This document shows, one piece after another, positions 17,074 to 26,364 of a stretch of DNA of 64,000 nt. Below the pieces are notes generated by a model that saw only the letters and a program-made list of their open reading frames with translations, was not told where the DNA came from and made no database searches. This stretch comes from Peterkaempfera bronchialis (GTDB lineage: Bacteria > Actinomycetota > Actinomycetes > Streptomycetales > Streptomycetaceae): contig NZ_CP031264.1 of the NCBI RefSeq assembly GCF_003258605.2, positions 6,130,232 to 6,194,231 of the forward strand, written 5' to 3'. The position numbers were made by a program, and so were the translations under genes. Within the stretch, counting starts at the first letter, position 1. Each line of letters starts with the position of its first letter.

Positions 17074-18225
17074 ATGGTCGAGGTAGCTCCGTTCCACGAG
17101 TTCGTGATCAAACTGCACGGCCTCTGCAACATCGCCTGCGACCACTGCTATGTCTACGAACTTCGTGACACCGGCTGGAAGTCCAGGCCCGCCGTGATGG
17201 CGGACCGGACCATGGAGCAGCTGGCCCTGCGGATTGCCGAGCACGCCCGCCGCCACCGGCTGCCGCAGGTCACCCTGGTGCTGCACGGCGGCGAACCCCT
17301 GATGGCCGGCCGAGCCAGGGTCGACCGGCTGGTCACCGCCGTACGGCAGGCACTGGACACCACCACCCGGCTGCGGCTCTCCCTCCAGACCAACGGGACC
17401 CTGCTGAACGACGCCTGGCTGGACCTCTGCCACCGCCATGGCATCGCCGTCGGGGTCAGCCTCGACGGCGACCGGACCGCCAACGACCGCCACCGCCGCC
17501 GGGCCGACGGACGCAGCAGCCACCCCGCCGTCGAACGCGGCCTGCGCCTGCTGCGCAGCCCCCGGCACCGCGACCGCTACGCCGGGCTGCTCTGCACCGT
17601 GGACCTGCGCAACCCCCCGCTGGCCACCTATGAGGCGCTGCTGGCCCAGGAGCCGCCCCGGATCGACTTCCTGCTGCCGCACGCCACCTGGCAGTACCCG
17701 CCGCCCGGACACGACCCGGCGCGCGCCCCCTACGCGGCCTGGCTGATCACCGTCTTCGACCGCTGGTACCGGTCGGCGGCCCCGCCGGAGACCCGGGTGC
17801 GGATCTTCGAGGACCTGGTGGACCTCGCGCTGGGCGGCTCCCCGGCGTCCGAGGCGGTCGGCGGGGCGGCGGCCGGCTTCATCGTGGTGGACACCGACGG
17901 CTCGGTGCAGCTGGCCGACGCCTACCGGGCGGTCCATGACGGTGCGTCGGAGACCGGCCTGGACGTCTTCGCCCATGACTTCGACACGGTCGCCCGGGCG
18001 CCCCGGGTCGCCGGGGCGCGGCGCGGCCGGTCCGAGCTGGCCCGCCAGTGCACCGACTGCTCGGTGGTGGAGATGTGCGGTGGCGGGATGCGGGCGCATC
18101 GCTACCGGCCCGAGAATGCCTTTGACAACCCGAGTGTGTACTGTGCGGATCTCATGGGGGTCGCGGAGCACATCGGACATCGGGTGCGCTCGGATGTCAG
18201 GGAGCTCCTGGAGGGGTTGCGGTGA
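17074..18225 (+). CDS. fxsB: FxsB-type radical SAM/SPASM peptide maturase
   Basis: A 383-residue radical SAM enzyme. The [4Fe-4S]-SAM cluster motif is CNIACDHC (residues ~17-24), followed by the GGEP motif (LHGGEPLM) and LQTNG. The C-terminal cluster region (CTDCSVVEMCGGGMR and a later YCADL) is SPASM-like and should hold auxiliary Fe-S clusters. FxsB enzymes crosslink Phe to a nearby residue of the FxsA C-terminus by C-C bond formation using SAM. Many FxsB proteins carry an HExxH domain at the C-terminus; here that domain is a separate gene that overlaps this stop by four bases (GTGA). The protein is intact and soluble. Confidence 0.92.
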   Translation: MVEVAPFHEFVIKLHGLCNIACDHCYVYELRDTGWKSRPAVMADRTMEQLALRIAEHARRHRLPQVTLVLHGGEPLMAGRARVDRLVTAVRQALDTTTRLRLSLQTNGTLLNDAWLDLCHRHGIAVGVSLDGDRTANDRHRRRADGRSSHPAVERGLRLLRSPRHRDRYAGLLCTVDLRNPPLATYEALLAQEPPRIDFLLPHATWQYPPPGHDPARAPYAAWLITVFDRWYRSAAPPETRVRIFEDLVDLALGGSPASEAVGGAAAGFIVVDTDGSVQLADAYRAVHDGASETGLDVFAHDFDTVARAPRVAGARRGRSELARQCTDCSVVEMCGGGMRAHRYRPENAFDNPSVYCADLMGVAEHIGHRVRSDVRELLEGLR

Positions 18226-19607
18226 GCGGGGCGGGGCGGGTCCACCGGCTGTCGGCCGAGGACTTCGACGGGTTGGCCATCGGCCGGCCGGGCCCTGCCG
18301 CGCTGGAGGTGCTGCGGCATAGCCAGCTGAGCTGGCGGCTGCTCACCCTGCGGGCCGTCGCCGCCCTCGGCCGGGAGCGGGTGCCCCGGCTCTGGCGGGA
18401 GTCCGGGGCCGAGCGGGGGTGGGCGCTGCTGGGCGCCGTCCACCGGGCCGACCGGAGCGCCCTGGAACAGGTGCTGCTGCATCCGCCGCTGGGTGTGCTG
18501 CTGGCCCGCTGCCTGCGGCAGTTGACCGGCCCGGCCGCCGAATCCCGGCTGGAGGGCGATCTGGCCCGGCTGCCCGAGGTAGCCGTCGCGGCGGCGCTGC
18601 GCGCGGGGTTACCGCTCGCCCTCGACCTGCCCGTCCGGGGGGATCTGCTGGCGCTGCCCACCTGGGGGGTGGCCCGGCTGCCGGCCGGTACCGGCTCGGT
18701 CCGCGTGCAGGGCCGCACCCTGACCGCCCCCGGGTTCGCCGCCGAGGTGGCGCCACCCGAGCCCGACCCCGGCCCCACCCCCGGCCCCAGCCCCACCCGC
18801 ACCCCCGGCCCCGGCCCCGGCCCAGCCCCCGGCCGCGCGTCCGCCGCCCAGGCCGATCCGCCGCCCGGCGCCCCCGGCTGGCTGCCCCTGCGCGCACTGG
18901 CCCTCCGGCCGTCCGATCCCCTGCGGCACCCGGCCGCACCCGTGCTGCGGGTCACCCTGGAGGACTGCGACCCCGACCGCCACGCCCACGGTGCCCCGGG
19001 CGCCACCAGGCTGACGGACCATCAGCTCGCCGTCTGGGAGTCGTCCCTGAGCGGCGCATGGGACCTGCTCTGCACGCACTTCCCGGACCAGGCCGCCGTC
19101 TGCTCCGCCCTCTGCCACTGCGTCGTCCCGCTGACGCCGCCCCCCGGCCGGTGGGTGACCTCCGCCTCCCGCGAGGCATTCGGCTGCGTCGGACTCTCCC
19201 CGACGACCGACCCGGTGCGCCTGGCCGAGGCGCTGGTCCACGAGGTCAGCCATGTCGCGCTGGGCGCGCTCGGCGACCTGGTCGACCTCTACGACCCCGA
19301 CTACACCGGCCGCCACCGCGTGGGATGGCGGCCGGACCCCCGGCCGCTGGGCGCGGTGCTCCAGGGCACCTACGCCCATGTGGCGGTCGTGGGGTTCCGC
19401 GACCACCACCGCCGGATCGGGCCGCGCGCCGACGCAGCCCGCTCCGAGCTCCGCCACCGGCAGTTGCGGGACCAGGTGCTGGAGGCCCTGGACCTGCTGG
19501 ACGGCTGTCCCGGGCTCACGGCGCTGGGCAGGCGGTTCTGCGACGGGATGGCGGCAGCGGTGGGGGTCCGACCGGGGCAGGCGACACCGAGATACTCGAA
19601 CGGGTGA
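18222..19607 (+). CDS. HExxH-motif putative peptide-modification protein (FxsB-associated)
   Basis: A 461-residue protein, start GTG 18222 coupled to fxsB. The metal motif HEVSH is at residues ~343-347 (LAEALVHEVSHVALGAL). It is of the type next to or fused with FxsB enzymes, recently described in annotations as an alpha-ketoglutarate-type peptide beta-hydroxylase; metalloprotease-like chemistry is the older guess. The N-terminal 180 residues are helical. A Pro/Gly/Thr linker (residues ~183-215) separates them from the catalytic half. Leu130 is encoded by TTA at 18609, a codon read only by the bldA tRNA in streptomycetes. This implies that the modification step is limited to the developmental stage when that tRNA is active. 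A 285-base gap follows before fxsC. Confidence 0.85.
   Translation: MSGAGRVHRLSAEDFDGLAIGRPGPAALEVLRHSQLSWRLLTLRAVAALGRERVPRLWRESGAERGWALLGAVHRADRSALEQVLLHPPLGVLLARCLRQLTGPAAESRLEGDLARLPEVAVAAALRAGLPLALDLPVRGDLLALPTWGVARLPAGTGSVRVQGRTLTAPGFAAEVAPPEPDPGPTPGPSPTRTPGPGPGPAPGRASAAQADPPPGAPGWLPLRALALRPSDPLRHPAAPVLRVTLEDCDPDRHAHGAPGATRLTDHQLAVWESSLSGAWDLLCTHFPDQAAVCSALCHCVVPLTPPPGRWVTSASREAFGCVGLSPTTDPVRLAEALVHEVSHVALGALGDLVDLYDPDYTGRHRVGWRPDPRPLGAVLQGTYAHVAVVGFRDHHRRIGPRADAARSELRHRQLRDQVLEALDLLDGCPGLTALGRRFCDGMAAAVGVRPGQATPRYSNG
18609..18611 (+). promoter_or_regulatory. TTA (bldA) codon in the HExxH gene
   Basis: In frame, codon 130 of the HExxH gene. TTA is very rare in genomes of this composition and is decoded by the developmentally controlled tRNA-Leu(UAA) in Streptomyces. 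Confidence 0.85.
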
Positions 19608-19892
19608 TGGCGCGATGGGTGAAGAACTGACTCCTTCCGGGTTATCCCACGTGTCGGGACGGGCGATGCCGGGGAATGCATGGCATCCGCACCGTGGAGG
19701 CCGAAGGCAGGGACGCGCTGTGGTGACTGACTCGACGAGCACTGGCGAAGGCGTCCCGGACGGCGGCCGGCTCTGCGAGAGTTGTCCCCGTCCGGCCGCC
19801 CTGTGGATCACCGGGACCGCCGTCAGTACCGCGCGTACCGGACACGAAGGGTGTCCGTCGGCAGCACGGACGTCGCCTAACTGGGAGTCACC
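19608..19892 (+). other. 285-bp gap inside the fxs cluster with a stem-loop
   Basis: No convincing gene. It contains a short inverted repeat, CGGACAC-GAAGG-GTGTCCG, at 19839-19857, 36 bases before the fxsC start. It could be an operator or a leader hairpin for fxsC-fxsT. No clear -35/-10 pair is visible, so whether fxsC-fxsT have their own promoter is unresolved. Confidence 0.5.
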
Positions 19893-21080
19893 GTGAAGCG
19901 CTACCTGTTCTTCCTGAGCCACGTCAGGGGCGCTGACGAGGAATGGGTCGCGACGTTCTTCCGTGACCTCTGCTCCGCCGTGGCGGCACGCACCGGCCTC
20001 AGCCCGGGCATGGTCGGGCTGCGCGGCGACCCCGCCTCCCGCGAACCCTCCCTGGACCTGATGCGGCAGGCCGGCGTACTGATCGCGCTGCGCACCCCGC
20101 AGTACGCCACCCGCAGCTACTGCGCGGCCGAGTGGGAGTTCTTCCGGGAGCGCCGGGAGGTCTACTGGTCGCGTACCGGGCAGTCCGCCGACGCCCTCAT
20201 CCCGGTCACCTGGATCCCGCCCGCGACCGGCACCCGCCCGGCCCCCGACTGGCCGGACCCGCTGCGGGTCCAGGACCCCGCCTACGAACGGGACGGGCTG
20301 CTCCACCTGCTCCGCCTGGGCACCCGCTACCGGGCGGTCTACCAGGCGGTCGTCCAGGCACTGGCCGACCGGCTCGCCGTCGTCCAGAAGGACCTGCCCG
20401 AGCTGCCCGGCTTCACCTTCAGCGGCAGCGCCGCCGCGCCCACCGGCCCGGCCGCCGCCGCGCGGGCGCGGCTGGAGGTGGTGGTGGCGTCCGCCGCCTC
20501 CGACGAACTGCCGTCGGAGCGCCACTCGCGGGAGTTCTACGGCCCCTCGCCGCTGGACTGGTCCCCGTACAGCCCCGACCGACCGCGCTCCCTGGTCACC
20601 CTGGTCGAGGAGACGGCGGCCGACCTGGAGTTCCCCTCCCGGGTGGTGCCGCTGGACGGCCCTGCCGAGGACCCGGGCGCCACCCGGGACGAGCGCGAGC
20701 GGTTCGTGGTGCTGCTGGTCGACGCCTGGACCGCCACCCTCCAGCGGCAGCAGCGGCTGCTGGCCGAGCTCGACGGCAGATCCCCCGGCTCCACCGCCGT
20801 ACTGGAACCCCGCAGCAGCGGCGACGCCGAGTCCACCGAGCACGCCCGCGCCCTGGACGCCGCCCTGGACCAGGCGCTGCCCCGCTTCCGGCAGGCCGGC
20901 AGCGCCGACCAGCTGCGGCGCTGGCGGCTTCCAGACGCCGAGCAGTTCACCACGGCGCTGCGCCGAGCCCTGGTGGCCGCGCAGAACGACGCCATGAAAA
21001 CGCCCGCCGACGATCCGCCCGCGGATGTCCCGGTCGGCAGCTTCGACTCGTTTCCCCAGCTCGGAAGGTTCTCCTCATGA
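19893..21080 (+). CDS. fxsC: TIR-like protein FxsC
   Basis: A 395-residue protein, GTG start with GGGAG upstream. Residues 1-170 are a TIR-like alpha/beta domain: YLFFLSHVRGADEEW at the first strand, AGVLIALRTPQY at a central strand, then SYCAAEWEF with Glu80 in the position of the TIR catalytic Glu, and ALIPVTWIP. The rest is helical. FxsC proteins are regular members of FxSxx-COOH clusters. TIR domains bind or cleave NAD+ or mediate assembly; which applies here cannot be told. The stop overlaps the fxsT start (ATGA). The same domain recurs at the N-terminus of the NTPase/LRR protein encoded at 31430-34045. Confidence 0.85.
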   Translation: MKRYLFFLSHVRGADEEWVATFFRDLCSAVAARTGLSPGMVGLRGDPASREPSLDLMRQAGVLIALRTPQYATRSYCAAEWEFFRERREVYWSRTGQSADALIPVTWIPPATGTRPAPDWPDPLRVQDPAYERDGLLHLLRLGTRYRAVYQAVVQALADRLAVVQKDLPELPGFTFSGSAAAPTGPAAAARARLEVVVASAASDELPSERHSREFYGPSPLDWSPYSPDRPRSLVTLVEETAADLEFPSRVVPLDGPAEDPGATRDERERFVVLLVDAWTATLQRQQRLLAELDGRSPGSTAVLEPRSSGDAESTEHARALDAALDQALPRFRQAGSADQLRRWRLPDAEQFTTALRRALVAAQNDAMKTPADDPPADVPVGSFDSFPQLGRFSS

Positions 21081-24000
21081 CGCAGCGCTCGGGCAACCCA
21101 GGCGGCGATGGGCCGGGCACCGTGGTGACCTTCTACTCCTTCAAGGGAGGCACCGGGCGGACCATGGCGCTGGCCAATGTGGCCTGGATCCTGGCCAGCA
21201 ACGGCAAACGGGTCCTCACCATGGACTGGGACCTGGAGGCGCCCGGCCTCTACCGCTACTTCTTCCCGTTCCTCGGCGACCCCGCGCTCGACTCCACGCC
21301 CGGCGTGATCGACCTGGTCCGGGACTTCGACGCGCTGGTCCCCAGACCCCCGGCCGACCGCTACCAGGAGTACGCCCGGGTGGAGCGCTACGCCTCCTCC
21401 CTGCGCTGGGACTTCCCCGGCCACGGCTACATCGACTTCGTCTCCCCCGGGCGGCAGACCCCCGAGTACTCCCAGGCCGTCAACACCTACGACTGGCGCG
21501 GCTTCCACGAGCGGCGGGGCGGCTCGGCCTTCCTCGACGCGCTCCGCCGCGACATGCGGGAGAACTACGACTACGCCCTCATCGACAGCCGCACCGGCTA
21601 CAGCGACACCTCCGGCATCACCACCCTGCAACTCCCCGACGTCCTGGTGAACTGCTTCACCTTCAACACCCAGGCGATCAAGGGCACCGCGGGCATCGCC
21701 CGCGATGTGCAGCGCCAGGCCCCCAAGGTGCGGATCCTCCCGGTGCCGATGCGGGTCGAGGACGCCGAGCAGGGCAAGCTGGAGGTCAGCCGGGACCACG
21801 CCCGGGAGCAGTTCCGCGAGGTGCTCCAGGACCTCGGCGAGGCCGAGCAGGAGCGCTACTGGGGCGATGTGGAGATCCCCTACAAGCCCTTCTACGCATA
21901 CGAGGAGATCCTGGCCACCGTCGGCGACCGGCCCCGCCAGGAGAACACCCTGCTGGCCGCGTACGAGCGCCTCACCGCAATGATCACCGACGGCAAGGTC
22001 ACCGCGCTGCGGCCGATCGTGGAGGACCAGCGCCGCCAGCTGCTCAGCCGCTTCGAGCGGGTCAAGACCAGCGGACTTGGCCAGCGGAACCGGGTGCGCA
22101 TCGACTTCGCCGTCCGCGACCGGATGTGGGCGGAGTGGATCTCCGCGCAACTGGCGGCGGTCGGCGTCACCGTGGAGCTGCGCGGCAGCAGCCCCTCCTT
22201 CACCCACACCACGGCGGCGCCCGAGGCCCCCGAGGTCGCCGAGACGGTCATCGCCCTGCTGTCACCGGACTTCCGGACCACCCCGCTGCTGGACGGGGTG
22301 CGCAGGCTGGTCAACGCCGGGCCCGGCCCCAAGCGCCTGGTCGCCGTCTGCCCGATGGAGTACGTCGTCGAGCACGACCTGGCCGGGCTGCCCAATATCT
22401 CCTTCGCCGGGAAGCGGTCGGAGACCGCCCGCCGCGACCTCTTCGCGCTGCTGGGCATGACCGCTCCGACCGAACCGGCGACCGAGGGCGTGCGCTACCC
22501 GGGCAGCCCGCGCAAGGCGCAGTCCGCGCCGCCCCGCAATGACTCCTTCACCGGCCGCGACCACATCCTGGAGGAGGTCCGCAGCAGGATGGGCGCCAAC
22601 GCCCTGCGGGTGGACACCCCCACCGGCCGGGCCGGGCTCTACGGCCTGGGCGGCATGGGCAAGACCCAGATCGCACTGGAGTACGTCCATCGCTACGGCG
22701 CCCAGTACGACGTCGTCTGGTGGGTGGAGGCCGACCAGCTGACCACCGTCCCCCGGACCATCGCCGAGCTGGGCGACCGGCTCGGCGTCCCCGGCGACTC
22801 GGTCGCCGAGCGGGCGCAGAGCACCCTGGACCAGCTCCAGCGCGGCGACCACGGGCGGTTCCTGCTGGTCTTCGACAACGTCAGCGACGCCGACCGGGCG
22901 ATCGACACACAGAGCACCGCCGCGGCGGTGGCGCTCCAGGACTACATCCCGACCGAGGGCCCCGGCCATGTGATCATCACCTCCCGGCACGCCGACACGG
23001 TCTCCGTCCCCGACATGGTCCATATCGACACCTTCTCCCGGAACGAGTCCATCGCCCTCTTCCGGCGCCGACTGCGCAATATCTCCGAGGCCGACGCCTC
23101 CCGGGTCTCCGAGGCCCTGGGCGACCTGCCGATGGCGGTCGAGCTGGCGTCCGCCTGGCTGCGCACCACCGTGATGCCGGTCGACACCTACCTCCAGCTC
23201 CTCCGCGAGCAGGGCAGCCGGGCGCTGAGCGATGTCGGCACCGCCGCCCAGCAGGCCAGCTTCACCGCCGCCTGGCAGCTCTCCTTCGACCGCCTGCGGC
23301 AGGAGAACCCCGCAGCGGCCCGGATGCTGGAGGTCTGCTCCTTCCTGTCCCCGGAGCCGATCGCCGCCTCGGTGCTCTACGGCGCCGCCATGCGCGAGTA
23401 CCTCGCCGAGCTGGACCCCGAGGTCGGCAACGCCATGATGGTCGGCCACTGCATCGGGGCGCTCAACCGCTACGGCCTGGCGGGCCCGTACAACTTCACC
23501 GAGTCGATCCAGGTGCACCGGCTGCTCCAGGCGACGGTCCGCGAGTGGCTGGCGGAGGACCCGGAGAAGTTCGAGCGGACCCGCCGCCAGGCCCACCGGG
23601 TGCTGGCGGCCGTACACGCCTCGCTCTCCGGCATCCGCGACGAGAACAGCAGCGAGGCCCGCCGCCGCTACGCCGAGCTGTGGCCGCACCTGGAGCCGTC
23701 CGGCGCCGCCGAGAGCGACGACCCCCACGTCCGCAACTGGATCGTGGAGCAGGTCCGCCACACCTGGCTGATCAGCGACCACTTCGCCGCCGTCGCCCTG
23801 GGCTCGCGGGTGCTGGGCATCTGGCAGCAGCGCTTCGGGGACGACGCCCTCACCCTGCGGCTCGCGGCGCAGCTCGCCAACCCGCTGCGCTCGCTGGCCG
23901 AGTACCGGCGGGCGCTGGACCTCGACGAGAAGACCCTGGCGCTGCAACGCGCCCACCACGGGCCCGACCACCCCTTCACCCTGGTGACGGCCCGCAACTA

Positions 24001-25051
24001 CGGGGCCGACCTGCGCGGACTGGGCCGCTATCCGGCCGCTTACGAGTCCGACCAGGACACCTACGACCGCTGCGTCCGGATCTTCGGCGAGGAACACGAG
24101 GACACCTTCAAGGCCGCCAACAACCTGGCGATCTCGCTCAACGCGGTGGGCCGACCGGCCGAGGGGCTGGTCCTCCATGAGCGGACCTACCAGCAGCGCC
24201 GCCAGGTGACCGGGCTGAAGAACCTGCTGACCTGGTCCACCGCCGTCAATGTTGCGCAGGGGCTGCGCGACATGGGCCGGTACCGAGAGTCGCTGGTGCT
24301 GCTGCTGGAGACCCGGGAGCGGCTGGTCGAGCTGGTCGGCGAGGGCGCCCCCGACGTGCTGCGCGCCGACCGGTCGCTGGCCGTGTCGCGGCGCCGCATC
24401 GGCGAGTTCGACGCCGCCCTGGTGCTCAGCCGCGACACCTGGGGCGCCTACCGGGAGCGCTTCGGCGACCTGCACCCCGACACGCTGGCCTGCCTCACCA
24501 ACCTGGCCTGCGACCTGTACTACAGCAACGGCGCCCCGGCCGTCTTCGAGGAGGCCCGCCGACTGGGCGAGCAGGTTTACCAGCGCTATGTGGAGATCCT
24601 CGGCGAGGAGCACCCGTTCACGCTCGCCGCCGCCTCCAACCTCTCCCTCTTCCTGCGGGGCTGCCAGGAGCCCGGCGCCGCCCTGGACCTGGCGAACTCC
24701 GCCCTCTCCCGGCTGGAGCGGCTGCTCGGCCCGGGGCACCCCGCGAGCGCCGTCTGCCGGTCCGCGAGGGCCGGGGCGCTCTCCGCCCTCGACCGGCACG
24801 AGGAGGCCGCGTCCGACGACGCGGTGGTACTCGACGCCTTCCGCGCGCTGTTCGGCCCGGACCATCCACGGGTGCTGGCGGCGGAGTACGACACCGCGCT
24901 GGAGCAGGTCGCCGCCGGGGTTCCGCAGGCGGAGCGGGCACTGGGCTCCGCGGCCCGGCGGGTGGAGCAGCACCTGGCCCCCGAGTCCCCGATCCGACGG
25001 GACGTCACGACCGGCCGCCGCGTCGACTTCGACCTGGAGATGCCCCCGTGA
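21077..25051 (+). CDS. fxsT: FxsT: ParA-like / TIR-like / NB-ARC / TPR protein of the FxSxx-COOH system
   Basis: A 1,324-residue protein, ATG 21077 overlapping fxsC. Domains in order: a ParA/MinD-like NTPase (deviant Walker A FKGGTGRT near residue 20, with MDWDLEAPG), residues 1-330; a TIR-like segment ~335-460 (RVRIDFAVRDRMWAEWIS, TVIALLSPDF); an NB-ARC STAND NTPase with P-loop GLGGMGKT at ~522 and Walker B FLLVFDN at ~595; a winged-helix/helical region; and tetratricopeptide repeats from ~930 to 1290 (many LGPGHP/FGEEHEDT units). STAND proteins sense a ligand with the repeats and switch by oligomerising. Whether the ligand is the FxsA product is unknown. It is intact and ends just before a strong stem-loop. 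Confidence 0.9.
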   Translation: MTQRSGNPGGDGPGTVVTFYSFKGGTGRTMALANVAWILASNGKRVLTMDWDLEAPGLYRYFFPFLGDPALDSTPGVIDLVRDFDALVPRPPADRYQEYARVERYASSLRWDFPGHGYIDFVSPGRQTPEYSQAVNTYDWRGFHERRGGSAFLDALRRDMRENYDYALIDSRTGYSDTSGITTLQLPDVLVNCFTFNTQAIKGTAGIARDVQRQAPKVRILPVPMRVEDAEQGKLEVSRDHAREQFREVLQDLGEAEQERYWGDVEIPYKPFYAYEEILATVGDRPRQENTLLAAYERLTAMITDGKVTALRPIVEDQRRQLLSRFERVKTSGLGQRNRVRIDFAVRDRMWAEWISAQLAAVGVTVELRGSSPSFTHTTAAPEAPEVAETVIALLSPDFRTTPLLDGVRRLVNAGPGPKRLVAVCPMEYVVEHDLAGLPNISFAGKRSETARRDLFALLGMTAPTEPATEGVRYPGSPRKAQSAPPRNDSFTGRDHILEEVRSRMGANALRVDTPTGRAGLYGLGGMGKTQIALEYVHRYGAQYDVVWWVEADQLTTVPRTIAELGDRLGVPGDSVAERAQSTLDQLQRGDHGRFLLVFDNVSDADRAIDTQSTAAAVALQDYIPTEGPGHVIITSRHADTVSVPDMVHIDTFSRNESIALFRRRLRNISEADASRVSEALGDLPMAVELASAWLRTTVMPVDTYLQLLREQGSRALSDVGTAAQQASFTAAWQLSFDRLRQENPAAARMLEVCSFLSPEPIAASVLYGAAMREYLAELDPEVGNAMMVGHCIGALNRYGLAGPYNFTESIQVHRLLQATVREWLAEDPEKFERTRRQAHRVLAAVHASLSGIRDENSSEARRRYAELWPHLEPSGAAESDDPHVRNWIVEQVRHTWLISDHFAAVALGSRVLGIWQQRFGDDALTLRLAAQLANPLRSLAEYRRALDLDEKTLALQRAHHGPDHPFTLVTARNYGADLRGLGRYPAAYESDQDTYDRCVRIFGEEHEDTFKAANNLAISLNAVGRPAEGLVLHERTYQQRRQVTGLKNLLTWSTAVNVAQGLRDMGRYRESLVLLLETRERLVELVGEGAPDVLRADRSLAVSRRRIGEFDAALVLSRDTWGAYRERFGDLHPDTLACLTNLACDLYYSNGAPAVFEEARRLGEQVYQRYVEILGEEHPFTLAAASNLSLFLRGCQEPGAALDLANSALSRLERLLGPGHPASAVCRSARAGALSALDRHEEAASDDAVVLDAFRALFGPDHPRVLAAEYDTALEQVAAGVPQAERALGSAARRVEQHLAPESPIRRDVTTGRRVDFDLEMPP

Positions 25052-25065
25052 CCGGAGCGGCACCC

Positions 25066-25116
25066 GCCACGGGCGCCCCGGCAGCCGCTCAGACCGGCTG
25101 CTGGGGCGCCCGTGGC
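25066..25116. terminator. Strong bidirectional stem-loop between fxsT and the TIR gene
   Basis: Arms of 22 bases (25066-25087 and 25095-25116) with one mismatch and a seven-base loop. It lies between convergent genes and includes the last codons and stop of the TIR gene. There is no U tract, as is usual for streptomycete terminators. Confidence 0.85.
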
Positions 25117-26312
25117 GTGTACCGCCGGATGAAGGACCGGATCGTCCGGTTCATCTCCTCCTCGCCCTCCCGGGAGAGCCCGGCCAGCAGCCGCTCCTCC
25201 TCGATGCCGCCGTGGCAGTCGTCCGGGACCACGAAGAGGAAGAGCAGGCCCACCGGGAAGCGGGTCGTGAGCTGCGCGACCAGGCCAGGGTCGGGCAGGT
25301 GCGGCACGATCGCCACCACCGGGCCGAAGTCCTGCTCGTGCTCGCGCAGCGCCGCCTCGTCGTCCAGCCCGCGCTCCCGCAGCTCCTCCTCCACGCCGTC
25401 CACCAGGCTCGCCATCGGCCCGGTGGCGGCGGTCACCGGCACCACGAAGTGCTCCCAGGGCAGCGGGTCCTCGCTCGCCCGGTGCACATAGCGCCGCGCC
25501 GTCTCGGTACCCGCCGCCACCAGCACCGCGAAGCGCAGCTCCGCCAGGCGGACGATCCGGTTGATCTGCTCGGCGGCGGCGGCCGGGATCCGGGCGTGGA
25601 TCAGGCTCAGCTCGATCACCTCGCGGGACGGCTCGGCGGCGGGCAGCGGCAGCAGCCGTACCAGGGCGCCGCGCAGCGGGTCGGACTCCTGGACGCTCGG
25701 CCGCTCCGCCAGCAGCCCCTCCGCCAGCCGGTGGCGCAGCAGCGCGGGCAGCGGCGCGGGCGGCAGCTCCAGATGGTCGGCGGCCTGCCGCAGCCGGTGG
25801 TCGTCGACATCCTCCAGCCGGTGCGCCACATGCTGGTGTACCCGCGCCCCCGTCATGCCCGCGCGCAGCAGCTCCAACTGCGGGCCCAGCTCCCGCCGGA
25901 CCTCCTCCGGGTCGGTGCCGGTGTTCCAGGCGACCAGCTGGCGCCGGGTGGGGGAGAGCGAACCCAGCCGGCCGTTCTCCAGCTCCTCCCGGCTCACCTC
26001 CGGCAGCGTCACCACCATGATCGGGAAGGAGCCGGAGCGGTGCCGGAACTCCGCCATCGCCAGCTCGTTCTGGACGTGCGGGGACGCCAGCGCATGGGCC
26101 GACAGGATCAGCAGCAGGCCGTGCGCGGAGGCCATGCCGTCCGTGATGGCCTGCATCCACTCCTGACCGGCCACCAGGGTCTGCTTGTCCACCACCACCG
26201 GCTCGCAGCCCTCGCTCTCCAGCAGCTCCACCATCGCCCGCCGGGCGGGCCAGCAGCTACAGCCGCAGTCCTCCGGTTCACTGCGGCTCAGGAAGATACG
26301 CGGACGTGACAT
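25089..26312 (-). CDS. TIR-domain protein
   Basis: A 407-residue protein starting at ATG 26312 (MSRPRIFLSR), preceded by a GAGG-type site. Residues 1-115 are a TIR domain: RIFLSRSEPE at strand A, TLVAGQEWMQAITDG, LLLILSAHALASPHVQNELAMAEF with Glu83 at the usual catalytic NADase position, then FPIMVVTL. A helical region (120-230) and a second alpha/beta part follow (LSLIHARIPAAAAEQINRI, FGPVVAIVPHLPD). It is the last gene of the minus-strand block that starts at 34045, 52 bases after the WD40 gene. TIR proteins in MoxR-vWA operons are plausible effectors; activity here is inferred only from the retained Glu. Confidence 0.82.
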   Translation of the reverse strand: MSRPRIFLSRSEPEDCGCSCWPARRAMVELLESEGCEPVVVDKQTLVAGQEWMQAITDGMASAHGLLLILSAHALASPHVQNELAMAEFRHRSGSFPIMVVTLPEVSREELENGRLGSLSPTRRQLVAWNTGTDPEEVRRELGPQLELLRAGMTGARVHQHVAHRLEDVDDHRLRQAADHLELPPAPLPALLRHRLAEGLLAERPSVQESDPLRGALVRLLPLPAAEPSREVIELSLIHARIPAAAAEQINRIVRLAELRFAVLVAAGTETARRYVHRASEDPLPWEHFVVPVTAATGPMASLVDGVEEELRERGLDDEAALREHEQDFGPVVAIVPHLPDPGLVAQLTTRFPVGLLFLFVVPDDCHGGIEEERLLAGLSREGEEEMNRTIRSFIRRYTPRAPQQPV

Positions 26313-26364
26313 GCCACTCCTCGCTGCGTCTCGGTGCCGGGCGGCCCCGGTACCCGGCCGCCGG

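Noticed and set aside
22262-25063. 933-codon frame opposite fxsT
   Set aside because: Antisense shadow of fxsT; low-complexity Gly/Gln/Leu composition and no family motif.
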